Part shown: piece by piece, positions 1-6,121 of the stretch
Layout of the letters: each line of letters starts with the position of its first letter
How positions within the stretch are numbered: position 1 is the first letter of the stretch
Assembly: GCF_030530965.1 (NCBI RefSeq)
Contig: NZ_JAUMTY010000034.1
Location: forward strand, 1-22,301
From: Corynebacterium sp.
Lineage (GTDB): Bacteria; Actinomycetota; Actinomycetes; Mycobacteriales; Mycobacteriaceae
Direction of reading: 5' to 3'
DNA: 22,301 nucleotides
Made by a program: the position numbers and the translations under genes
Notes under the pieces: generated by a model
Told to the model about the DNA's origin: nothing
Seen by the model: only the letters and a program-made list of their open reading frames with translations
The model's database searches: none

Positions 1-311
1 CCACGATGGCCGGATAACCAGGGTTCCGGCGGAGCTTTGAAGGGAAGAATCACTTTTGATGCCACCGGCAGTCGATGTCGGTGGATGTGGTGGTGCGCTG
101 TGAGCGGGGCCCGGTCGAGCGATGCCTCGTCGGTAGTGCGCTCCGGATGAGCTACGGCCGTGTGGTGCGTGCTCACGGATCCCATCGGAACAGGGCTATG
201 AGCAGGATAAAGGCTGAGCGCCGTGACCCACAGAATGGTCACCACCGTGAATAACACGGTCAGCGGTCTGCGTGTACGAATCTTGGAAACAAGTGGTGTT
301 GACAGAGCCAT
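1..311 (-). CDS. M23-family metallopeptidase, N-terminal part (cut by window edge)
   Basis: The reading frame starts at the ATG 311-309 and stays open to the left edge, giving about 103 residues. An in-frame stop just upstream (329-327) fixes the longest possible start. Residues about 13-35 form an arginine-preceded hydrophobic stretch (PLTVLFTVVTILWVTALSLY), read as a signal peptide or membrane anchor. A polar linker rich in His follows (HHHIHRHR, around residues 75-82). The last visible residues, PFKAPPEPWLSGHRG, match the entry to the LytM/M23 domain; its GHRGVD motif supplies the first zinc-ligand His, and the Asp falls outside the window. Family members are secreted or membrane-anchored cell-wall endopeptidases or amidase regulators. 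The gene is divergent from rpsB. No good ribosome-binding site is seen before the ATG. The family call is fairly safe; the enzymatic role is inferred because the catalytic domain is not visible. Confidence 0.75.
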   Translation of the reverse strand, partial: MALSTPLVSKIRTRRPLTVLFTVVTILWVTALSLYPAHSPVPMGSVSTHHTAVAHPERTTDEASLDRAPLTAHHHIHRHRLPVASKVILPFKAPPEPWLSGHR

Positions 312-374
312 GACATAAGAGTCCGCTTATTCACGAAAACAGGGGTGTGATCGAGGGCCGGGCACTATTTATTC

Positions 375-401
375 TGTGGATAACTGGGCGCCTGTGGATA
401 A
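375..401 (-). promoter_or_regulatory. Pair of consensus DnaA boxes
   Basis: TGTGGATAA occurs at 375-383 and again at 393-401. Both match the complement of the DnaA-box consensus TTATNCACA perfectly, in the same orientation, with starts 18 bases apart. One-mismatch versions lie nearby: TTATTCACG at 327-335 and CGTGAATAA at 246-254. The pair sits about 65 bases upstream of the M23 peptidase start. That DnaA binds here is an inference. Confidence 0.5.
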
Positions 402-474
402 ACCGAATCGGGGAGCGACGCCTCAACTGTTCCCGCTGGAGTCTCATTCGAGTTGCGCCAGAGTGCCTCGTTTT

Positions 475-500
475 TTAGAACTTGGGGAAAAGCGTTCTAA
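475..500. repeat. Inverted repeat TTAGAAC / GTTCTAA
   Basis: TTAGAAC (475-481) and GTTCTAA (494-500) are perfect complements separated by 12 bases and follow a short T-run (471-476). It could be an operator or a small stem. The half-sites resemble SOS half-sites, but the 12-base spacer does not fit the GAAC-N4-GTTC arrangement. Confidence 0.45.
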
Positions 501-558
501 GCAGTACGATTAGTCGTTGCAATGTGCCTACGTGGGCCGCGTAGAGCTAACAACGGAG

Positions 559-597
559 ATCGTCGCTGTGAGCTAAGAATTCTCACAGCTGCACGAT
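559..597. repeat. Strong hairpin in the rpsB upstream region
   Basis: GCTGTGAG (565-572) pairs perfectly with CTCACAGC (582-589) around a 9-base loop. After a small asymmetric internal loop, ATCGT (559-563) pairs with ACGAT (593-597), giving 13 base pairs in total. No T-run follows, so it does not look like an ordinary intrinsic terminator. It may be a leader RNA element or a protein-binding palindrome; the sequence does not say which. Confidence 0.55.
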
Positions 598-641
598 ACT
601 GTTCACGCTTTATGTGGTTTCGCCGTATGACCATTGACTTC

Positions 642-656
642 GCGTGACCATCACGC
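642..656. repeat. Inverted repeat GCGTGA-CCA-TCACGC
   Basis: Two perfect 6-base arms (642-647 and 651-656) flank a 3-base centre. This is the layout of a small dimer-binding operator rather than an RNA hairpin, since the loop is too short to favour folding. Function unknown. Confidence 0.4.
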
Positions 657-662
657 CCACTT

Positions 663-689
663 CTTTAACGCGTTAAAGCCGTTAAAGCC
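663..689. repeat. 16-base palindrome overlapping a 9-base tandem repeat
   Basis: CTTTAACGCGTTAAAG (663-678) is a perfect 16-base palindrome. Its right arm begins a tandem duplication of GTTAAAGCC at 672-680 and 681-689. The result is three closely spaced copies of a GTTAAAG half-site, two direct and one inverted. This arrangement suggests a regulator-binding site, but I do not recognise the motif. Confidence 0.5.
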
Positions 690-874
690 TTATTTTTTGT
701 CTACGTGGCAGCAGCTACGTCGGCGAAAGCTAAGGACTTGTCCCGCGTTAAAAATGAAGGGTGAGGGAGAGAATGTGGTCTCGGGAATCGCAGTATTGCC
801 GGTAGGGAAGTAGTTTTCCGTCTGTCGTCCGACGCTGTTGTGATTCGCGAGTATTCGAACCCGATGGCACCAGG

Positions 875-893
875 GTGTGGAGGAAACCCACAC
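875..893. repeat. Small hairpin GTGTGG / CCACAC
   Basis: GTGTGG (875-880) pairs with CCACAC (888-893) around a 7-base loop containing AGGAA. It lies about 160 bases before rpsB and could belong to its leader. The purine-rich loop resembles a Shine-Dalgarno sequence, but no start codon follows at a useful distance. Confidence 0.35.
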
Positions 894-1054
894 AACCACG
901 CCAGCTGGTCAAGCTGACATGTAAGAAATAACCACTACGTCCGAGCAGAAAGCGAGGAGGGAAGCCGGACCGCTGTGTTCCGCGCCGGGAATCGGTACAT
1001 ACCACCCGGCACAACGAGCACCTAAGCGTCCCCCATGTGCTTCCCAAGAAATAT

Positions 1055-1915
1055 ATGGCTGTTGTAACCATGCGTCAGCTCCTTGACGCCGGTGTCCACT
1101 TTGGCCACCAGACCCGTCGTTGGAATCCGAAGATGAAGCGCTACATCATCACGGAACGCAACGGCATCTACATCATTGACCTTCAGCAGACACTGACCTA
1201 CATCGATTCTGCCTACGAGTTCGTTAAAGAGACTGTTGCTCATGGCGGCAACATCCTCTTCGTCGGTACCAAGAAGCAGGCCCAGGAAGCAGTTGCAACC
1301 GAGGCCGAGCGCGTTGGTATGCCCTACGTCAACCACCGCTGGTTGGGCGGCATGCTCACCAACTTCCAAACCGTCCACAAGCGCCTGGGTCGTCTGAAGG
1401 AACTTCAGGCCATGGACGCAGCGGAGAACGGCTACGAAGGTCGCACCAAGAAGGAAGTCTTGATGCTGACCCGCGAGCGTCAGAAGCTCGAGCGCGTTCT
1501 TGGCGGTATCTCCGACATGAACAAGGTTCCGTCTGCGATCTGGATCGTCGACACCAACAAGGAACACATCGCTGTCTCCGAGGCTCAAAAGCTGAACATC
1601 CCGGTCGTCGCCATTCTGGACACGAACTGTGATCCCGACGTTGTTGACTACCCGATTCCGGGTAACGACGACGCTATCCGTTCGGCTGCGCTGCTGACTG
1701 GCGTCATTGCCTCCGCCGTTGAGGACGGCAAGAAGGCTCGTGCCGAGCGCGTCCAGGCTGAGGCTAAGGCTGCTGCTGGCGACAACGATGCGCCTGTTTC
1801 TTCCGAAGGTGAGAGCGCAGAAGCGGCTTCCGACGCTGCTTCCACGGCATCTGAGACGGCGTCGACCTCCAGTGATGAGTCCGCAGCCGAATCCTCTGAA
1901 GCTGAGTCAAAGTAA
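1055..1915 (+). CDS. rpsB: 30S ribosomal protein S2
   Basis: S2 is a structural protein of the small ribosomal subunit. The 286-residue product begins MAVVTMRQLLDAGVHFGH, as corynebacterial S2 proteins do, so I prefer the ATG at 1055 over the in-frame GTG at 1037. Conserved S2 blocks follow in order: HQTRRWNPKM, IYIIDLQQT, FVGTKKQAQEAV, NHRWLGGMLTNFQT, and NIPVVAILDTNCDPD near residue 190. Residues about 242-286 form a low-complexity tail of Ser, Ala and Glu; corynebacterial S2 tails are usually Ala/Glu rich, and this one is notably Ser rich. The Shine-Dalgarno is weak (AAGAA, 1046-1050). tsf follows after 33 bases in the same operon. Confidence 0.97.
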   Translation: MAVVTMRQLLDAGVHFGHQTRRWNPKMKRYIITERNGIYIIDLQQTLTYIDSAYEFVKETVAHGGNILFVGTKKQAQEAVATEAERVGMPYVNHRWLGGMLTNFQTVHKRLGRLKELQAMDAAENGYEGRTKKEVLMLTRERQKLERVLGGISDMNKVPSAIWIVDTNKEHIAVSEAQKLNIPVVAILDTNCDPDVVDYPIPGNDDAIRSAALLTGVIASAVEDGKKARAERVQAEAKAAAGDNDAPVSSEGESAEAASDAASTASETASTSSDESAAESSEAESK

Positions 1916-1948
1916 GACCCGTTTTCACATACTGAAGGAGAATCGCTG

Positions 1949-2776
1949 ATGGCGAACTACACTGCAGCTGATGTCAAGAAGCTCCGTGAGATCACCGGTG
2001 CCGGCATGATGTCCTGTAAGAAAGCTTTAGAGGAGGCTGACGGCGACTTCGACAAGGCCGTGGAATTCCTCCGCATTAAGGGTGCGAAAGACGTCGGTAA
2101 GCGTGCAGAGCGCACCGCTGCCGAAGGACTCATTGCCGTGTCCGGCAACACCATGATCGAGGTCAACTCCGAGACCGACTTCGTTGCTAAGAACGCCGAG
2201 TTCAAAGAATTCGCGGACAAGGTTGCGAAGGCCGCTGATGAGGCCAAGGCTAACTCGCCCGAGGACCTGGCTGCTGTCAACGTCGACGGCACCCCGGCAG
2301 AGGAAGCCCTGCAGGCTTTCTCCGCCAAGATCGGTGAGAAGCTGGCACTCCGTCGTGCTACCACCATCGACGGCGACAACGTTGCTGTTTACCTGCACCA
2401 CCGTTCCGCAGACCTCCCGCCGGCAGTCGGCGTGATGGTCGCGTACGAAGGTGAAGGCGACGCAGCGAAAGAAGCAGCTCACAACGCTGCCATGCAGGTT
2501 GCCGCGTTGAAGGCAAAGTACCTGAAGCGCGAGGACGTTCCGTCCGACATCGTCGAGAAAGAGCGCTCCATTGCAGAGGCAACCTCTCGTGAGGAAGGCA
2601 AGCCCGAAAAGGCTCTTCCGAAGATCGTCGAAGGCCGTCTCAACGGTTTCTTCAAGGACGTTGTGCTTCTGGAGCAGCCTTCCGTCGCTGATCACAAGAA
2701 GACTGTTAAGCAGCTGATGGATGAGGCTGGCGTCACCTTGACCGGCTTCCGTCGCTACGAAGTTGGCCAGCAGTAA
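1949..2776 (+). CDS. tsf: Translation elongation factor Ts
   Basis: EF-Ts is the guanine-nucleotide exchange factor that regenerates EF-Tu-GTP in the cytosol. The 275-residue product is the usual actinobacterial length. Residues 1-50 form the UBA-like N-terminal domain (TAADVKKLREITGAGMM, then CKKALEEADGDFDKAVEFL). The signature SETDFVAKN lies near residue 75, and the dimerisation and core domains follow. A clear ribosome-binding site, AAGGAG (1935-1940), sits 8 bases before the ATG. The gene is the second member of the rpsB-tsf operon and is followed by a strong intrinsic terminator. Confidence 0.97.
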   Translation: MANYTAADVKKLREITGAGMMSCKKALEEADGDFDKAVEFLRIKGAKDVGKRAERTAAEGLIAVSGNTMIEVNSETDFVAKNAEFKEFADKVAKAADEAKANSPEDLAAVNVDGTPAEEALQAFSAKIGEKLALRRATTIDGDNVAVYLHHRSADLPPAVGVMVAYEGEGDAAKEAAHNAAMQVAALKAKYLKREDVPSDIVEKERSIAEATSREEGKPEKALPKIVEGRLNGFFKDVVLLEQPSVADHKKTVKQLMDEAGVTLTGFRRYEVGQQ

Positions 2777-2804
2777 TCTGCTGAGCTTCATCTAGTGAGC
2801 GAAA

Positions 2805-2854
2805 CTACCTCGGTTTCTTTTCCCTATAAGGGGAAGAGGGGCCGAGGTTTTTGC
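2805..2854 (+). terminator. Rho-independent terminator after tsf
   Basis: CCTCGG (2808-2813) pairs with CCGAGG (2842-2847), and the inner arms CTTTTCCC (2817-2824) and GGGAAGAG (2831-2838) pair with one wobble around a short loop. TTTTT (2848-2852) follows directly. It ends the rpsB-tsf transcript about 30 bases past the tsf stop. Confidence 0.88.
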
Positions 2855-2934
2855 TTTCTACCGGCAGAAATGATGCCCAAATAGTGGGCGAGTGGCCGGA
2901 TCGTCATCTCCTCCCACTACCTCTAGGTGTCAAG

Positions 2935-2965
2935 TTGTGTTCTTGTCCAGAGAGCCAGGTAGGAT
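2935..2965 (+). promoter_or_regulatory. Candidate promoter for pyrH
   Basis: TTGTGT (2935-2940) and TAGGAT (2960-2965) resemble -35 and -10 hexamers with a 19-base spacer, which is somewhat long. A promoter is expected between the tsf terminator and pyrH. Another TAGGGT occurs near 3041. The choice is tentative. Confidence 0.3.
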
Positions 2966-3079
2966 GTCACGAGGAAAACCGAACGGGTTACCCACTGGCC
3001 CCTTCGCTGCCGATGGCAGCGTCCACGTTGGTCGGTTCAGGTAGGGTCGCACACTCAACTTCATGAGGAGACATCCAGA

Positions 3080-3844
3080 ATGGCGCAGAATGACGCCCCC
3101 AATTCACCTGCTCACGGTCCTCATCGATCACCATATAAGAGGGTCATGCTGAAGTTGGGCGGTGAAATGTTCGGCGGCGGCAAAGTCGGAGTTGACCCCG
3201 ACGTCGTCGACAATGTTGCTCGTCAGATCGCCGAAGTTGCCCGCAACGGAGTTGAAATTTGTGTGGTCATCGGGGGTGGCAACTTCTTCCGCGGAGCGCA
3301 GCTGTCACAGCGAGGAATGGATCGATCGCGTTCCGACTACATGGGCATGCTCGGCACCGTGATGAATTGCCTCGCTCTCCAGGACTTCCTCGAAAAGCAG
3401 GGCGTCGAGACCCGCGTTCAGACAGCGATCAACATGGCACAAGTCGCGGAACCCTATCTTCCGCTCCGTGCAACCCGGCACCTCGAGAAAGGTCGCGTCG
3501 TCATTTTCGGTGCGGGCATGGGAATGCCTTACTTCTCGACGGATACCACCGCGGCTCAGAGAGCGCTGGAGATCGGTTGTGAAGTCCTGTTGATGGCGAA
3601 GGCCGTCGACGGAGTGTACGACGACGATCCCCGTAAAAACCCTGACGCCACCATGTACACGGAAGTCACTCCGCGTGAATGCCTTGATAAGAAACTGAAG
3701 GTGGCTGACGCCACGGCCTTCAGCCTGTGCATGGATAACAACATGCCGATCCTCGTCTTCAATTTGCTCGTTGAAGGAAATATTGCGAGGGCGGTCAATG
3801 GCGAAAACATCGGCACGCTGGTCCGTTCGTCTGATAATGATTAA
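3080..3844 (+). CDS. pyrH: Uridylate kinase (UMP kinase)
   Basis: PyrH phosphorylates UMP to UDP with ATP and supplies pyrimidine nucleotides; the bacterial enzyme is a hexamer of the amino-acid-kinase fold. The 254-residue product shows MLKLGGEMF (residues 23-31, in the phosphate-binding region), the glycine-rich loop VIGGGNFFRG (63-72), the FGAGMGMPYFSTDTTAAQRA block of the UMP and ATP site, and AKAVDGVYDDDPRKNP. The N-terminal ~18 residues are a polar extension. A ribosome-binding site, AGGAG (3066-3070), lies 9 bases before the ATG. The 303-base gap before it contains the tsf terminator, so pyrH probably starts a new transcript that includes frr and cdsA. Confidence 0.96.
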   Translation: MAQNDAPNSPAHGPHRSPYKRVMLKLGGEMFGGGKVGVDPDVVDNVARQIAEVARNGVEICVVIGGGNFFRGAQLSQRGMDRSRSDYMGMLGTVMNCLALQDFLEKQGVETRVQTAINMAQVAEPYLPLRATRHLEKGRVVIFGAGMGMPYFSTDTTAAQRALEIGCEVLLMAKAVDGVYDDDPRKNPDATMYTEVTPRECLDKKLKVADATAFSLCMDNNMPILVFNLLVEGNIARAVNGENIGTLVRSSDND

Positions 3845-3863
3845 TACAGCCATAGTTTGCTAG

Positions 3864-3915
3864 GCGACATGGCCAATGAGACGACGGCATGAAACCCGCG
3901 TGCCCATGGCGTCGC
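3864..3915 (+). repeat. Imperfect hairpin between pyrH and frr
   Basis: GCGAC-ATGG (3864-3872) pairs with CCAT-GGC-GTCGC (3904-3915) with a 3-base bulge, and GGCA (3887-3890) can pair with TGCC (3901-3904) as a competing or inner stem. No T-run follows. It may be an RNA processing or stability element in the pyrH-frr transcript. Weak evidence. Confidence 0.3.
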
Positions 3916-3946
3916 GCTTATTACAACACACTGCGAGGTACACACC

Positions 3947-4504
3947 ATGATTGATGACACACTGCTAGAGAGCGAAGAACGTATGACCCAGTCGGTCGAA
4001 TACGCTCGTGAAGACCTCACGACGATTCGCACCGGCCGCGCGAACCCGTCGATGTTTAACGGCGTTCAAGCCGAGTATTACGGGGTGATGACGCCGATTA
4101 CGCAGATGGCAACAATCAGCGTCCCAGAACCACGAATGCTGCTGATCAAGCCGTACGAGCCCAGCATTATGAACGCCATCGAAAACGCCATTCGCAATTC
4201 GGACTTGGGCGTCAACCCGACCAACGACGGTCAAGTTCTGCGCGTCACCGTGCCGCAGCTGACCGAGGAGCGTCGTAAAGAGATGGTCCGGCTCGCTAAG
4301 AGCAAGGGGGAGGACGCGCGCATCGCGATCCGTAACATTCGCCGGAAGGGAATGGACGAGCTCAAGCGCATCCAAAAAGACGGCGAAGCCGGTGAAGATG
4401 AGGTCCAGGCCGCGGAGAAGGAACTGGACAAGACCACCCACGAGTATGTGTCCCAGGTGGACAAGCTCATTGAGGCTAAAGAAAAAGAATTAATGGAAGT
4501 CTAG
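3947..4504 (+). CDS. frr: Ribosome recycling factor
   Basis: RRF works with EF-G to split post-termination ribosomes. The 185-residue product is the standard length and is collinear with the family. It opens with MIDDTLLESEERMTQSVEY, followed by the conserved LTTIRTGRANPSMF (residues about 24-37), the domain II segment around YGVMTPITQMATISVPEPRML, and PQLTEERRKEMVRLAK leading to the long C-terminal helix of domain I. GAGG (3934-3937) lies 9 bases before the ATG. It sits between pyrH and cdsA, the common bacterial order. Confidence 0.97.
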   Translation: MIDDTLLESEERMTQSVEYAREDLTTIRTGRANPSMFNGVQAEYYGVMTPITQMATISVPEPRMLLIKPYEPSIMNAIENAIRNSDLGVNPTNDGQVLRVTVPQLTEERRKEMVRLAKSKGEDARIAIRNIRRKGMDELKRIQKDGEAGEDEVQAAEKELDKTTHEYVSQVDKLIEAKEKELMEV

Positions 4505-4537
4505 GGTAGCTTGCAACAGAAAGCTCGGGGATAGCTG

Positions 4538-5416
4538 ATGAAGGTAAGTGAGCGCAGTTCCGACGGCAGTTCTCTGCCGCGCCCACGCAACAAGGCAGGG
4601 CGTAATGTCCCCGTCGCCATCATTGTTGGCGTTCTACTCGGGGCCTTAATCATCGGATGCCTCATTATTCCGCACGCGTGGTACCCGCTGTTAGCTGTCA
4701 TCATTCCGCTGGCCACCCTTGAGGTGTCCCGTCGTCTCAAGGAGCATGAGTACGACGTCCCGGTCCTGACCATGCTGGCTGGTGGGCAGCTGATACTGTG
4801 GTTGTCCTTGCCGTGGGGGGCTAGGGGTATGCTAATGGGCTATATCGTGTCTGTTGGCGCGATCATGATCACCCGACTATTTCACCGTGGAACCCACCAA
4901 GCGCCGACGAATTACCTTCGCGACATGTCAGTGGCGGTCTTTGTTCTGACGTGGATTTCGTTATGCGGAACGGCCGCCGCACATCTCACACTGTTTAACG
5001 AGGGAAGTCTTCGGGGATGGGCGGTCATTGCGACGTTCATCTTGTGCGTTGTTGCCAACGATGTGGGTGGTTTTACAGCCGGTGTGTTCTTCGGTAAGCA
5101 CCCACTTGCACCGGCCGTTAGCCCGAAGAAATCGTGGGAAGGATTCGCAGGCTCCCTCGTATTTGCGGCCATTGTTGGGGTCATAACCACCTGGCTGTTG
5201 CTTCACCGAGCCCCCTGGGAAGGCATCGTGGTCGGCATATTTCTTGCCTGTGCCGCCACGCTCGGTGATCTCGTTGAGTCCCAATTCAAACGAGACCTGG
5301 GGATTAAAGATATGGGCACGCTTCTTCCCGAGCATGGTGGGCTCATGGACCGGTTGGATAGCCTGCTTCCCGCGGCGGCGATGACCTGGATTATCGCGAC
5401 TGTTCTCCAAATGTGA
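4538..5416 (+). CDS. cdsA: Phosphatidate cytidylyltransferase (CDP-diglyceride synthase)
   Basis: CdsA makes CDP-diacylglycerol from phosphatidic acid and CTP, the entry to phospholipid synthesis, in the inner membrane. The 292-residue product has a charged N-terminus of about 25 residues and then multiple hydrophobic segments. The family signature is complete at residues 248-274: SQFKRDLGIKDMGTLLPEHG followed by GLMDRLD, containing the KD, HGG and DR(L)D residues that hold metal and substrate. NDVGGFTAGVFFGKH and SPKKSWEG are further conserved blocks. It starts 33 bases after frr behind a weak GGGGAT element, so it is probably in the same operon. It converges on the next gene with only 20 bases between the stops. 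Confidence 0.95.
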   Translation: MKVSERSSDGSSLPRPRNKAGRNVPVAIIVGVLLGALIIGCLIIPHAWYPLLAVIIPLATLEVSRRLKEHEYDVPVLTMLAGGQLILWLSLPWGARGMLMGYIVSVGAIMITRLFHRGTHQAPTNYLRDMSVAVFVLTWISLCGTAAAHLTLFNEGSLRGWAVIATFILCVVANDVGGFTAGVFFGKHPLAPAVSPKKSWEGFAGSLVFAAIVGVITTWLLLHRAPWEGIVVGIFLACAATLGDLVESQFKRDLGIKDMGTLLPEHGGLMDRLDSLLPAAAMTWIIATVLQM

Positions 5417-5436
5417 CCGGTCCGCGCTGTGTTCTC

Positions 5437-6006
5437 TTATTTTCTCTGTTGGTGGATCTGTCGCCGTAACTGAAACATCCGAACGGACCCAACAGAGAGC
5501 ATAATGACAGCTCCAATAATCGCGGCGAGGAGGAACCCAACGCCCGCGGGGAACGAGACTGTCCAGAAAAAGACTGTCAGCGTGACAGATTCCATATTCT
5601 GGATAATGAAAATAAGAAGAAGCACTAACAGAGCAATTCCGACGCTCAGTGCCACCCACGTGCTTCCGGCAACGGAGCCCTGAACGTCAGTCTTATTCTT
5701 CATCGGGCCAGCATTGGTGTCGGTTCCCTCCCTATTCACACGACGACGCTCGGTACGTGGCTCATCATCGGAGGAACCAGCAGGGGAGGAACTACCCGTG
5801 GCCCGCTCAGCGTGCTGCGCATCCTGGTTCTGTGCAGCTTCTTCATTCTGTTGGCGCTCGGCCTTCTTCCGCTCACCTTCAGGGGTTGGTCTAACAACAC
5901 TCGGTGTGCGTGCCTCGGTGTCGCTTTTTCCGTCCATGCGTGGGCGACCCACCGCATTATCGGCCCGAGTCGATTTGTTGTCCTTAGATTTTGGTGATGT
6001 ACTCAT
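5437..6006 (-). CDS. LapA-domain (DUF1049-like) membrane protein
   Basis: The roughly 190-residue product has two parts. Residues 1 to about 105 are a hydrophilic, charged, probably disordered region (Lys, Glu, Arg, Ser, Asn and Gln rich). The C-terminal part has two membrane segments, VALSVGIALLVLLLIFIIQN and GVGFLLAAIIGAVIMLSVGS, separated by a short loop ESVTLTVFFWTVSFP, and ends in a basic tail FQLRRQIHQQRK. The IQN...V.V.FF pattern between two helices is typical of LapA-domain proteins. I start at ATG 6006 (MSTSPKSK), which has GGAG only 2 bases upstream; in-frame starts further up to 6066 are possible. Function is unknown; the family is linked to envelope assembly. It converges with cdsA and diverges from rlmN. 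Confidence 0.75.
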   Translation of the reverse strand: MSTSPKSKDNKSTRADNAVGRPRMDGKSDTEARTPSVVRPTPEGERKKAERQQNEEAAQNQDAQHAERATGSSSPAGSSDDEPRTERRRVNREGTDTNAGPMKNKTDVQGSVAGSTWVALSVGIALLVLLLIFIIQNMESVTLTVFFWTVSFPAGVGFLLAAIIGAVIMLSVGSVRMFQLRRQIHQQRK

Positions 6007-6121
6007 TGCTCCGTAACAATACCTCAACATCGACCAGCACGTCGGTTCGCGGACATCCCGTCGCACTCACCGGTGGGCTGTGATTGGATTATCCTCTCGC
6101 ATCGTAGGCAGAATATAAGTA

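Larger units (their letters stand above)
312..1054. other. Long divergent intergenic region, M23 peptidase / rpsB
   Basis: About 740 bases lie between the two divergent starts. No open frame here has both a ribosome-binding site and recognisable protein content; the minus-strand frames between about 690 and 1071 overlap each other and look like chance. The stretch holds two perfect DnaA-box matches (375-401), a separated inverted repeat (475-500), a strong hairpin (559-597), an inverted repeat (642-656), a 16-base palindrome with a 9-base tandem repeat (663-689) and a small hairpin (875-893). It must contain promoters for both genes, but I cannot place one with confidence. The rpsB side is long enough for a structured leader RNA. 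Confidence 0.7.

Noticed and set aside
567..587. TGTGA...TCACA dyad resembling a GlxR (CRP-type) operator
   Set aside because: The half-sites are 11 bases apart rather than 6 and the dyad is part of a longer perfect hairpin, so an RNA or other element fits better.
840..872. TTCGAACCC near a following CACCA, resembling a tRNA T-arm and 3' end
   Set aside because: The bases on either side do not form a T-stem on either strand, and no anticodon arm or acceptor stem could be found at tRNA distances.
748..1071. 107-codon minus-strand frame upstream of rpsB
   Set aside because: It overlaps the rpsB start, lacks a ribosome-binding site, and its composition (many Cys, Arg, Ser, Phe) resembles noncoding frames.
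2027..2791. 254-codon minus-strand frame opposite tsf, and similar long antisense frames opposite mqo, rip and pyrH
   Set aside because: These mirror the codon bias of strongly supported genes on the other strand, have no ribosome-binding sites and no known domains.
2851..3066. 71-codon plus-strand frame between tsf and pyrH
   Set aside because: It begins inside the T-run of the tsf terminator, has no ribosome-binding site and runs through the expected pyrH promoter region.
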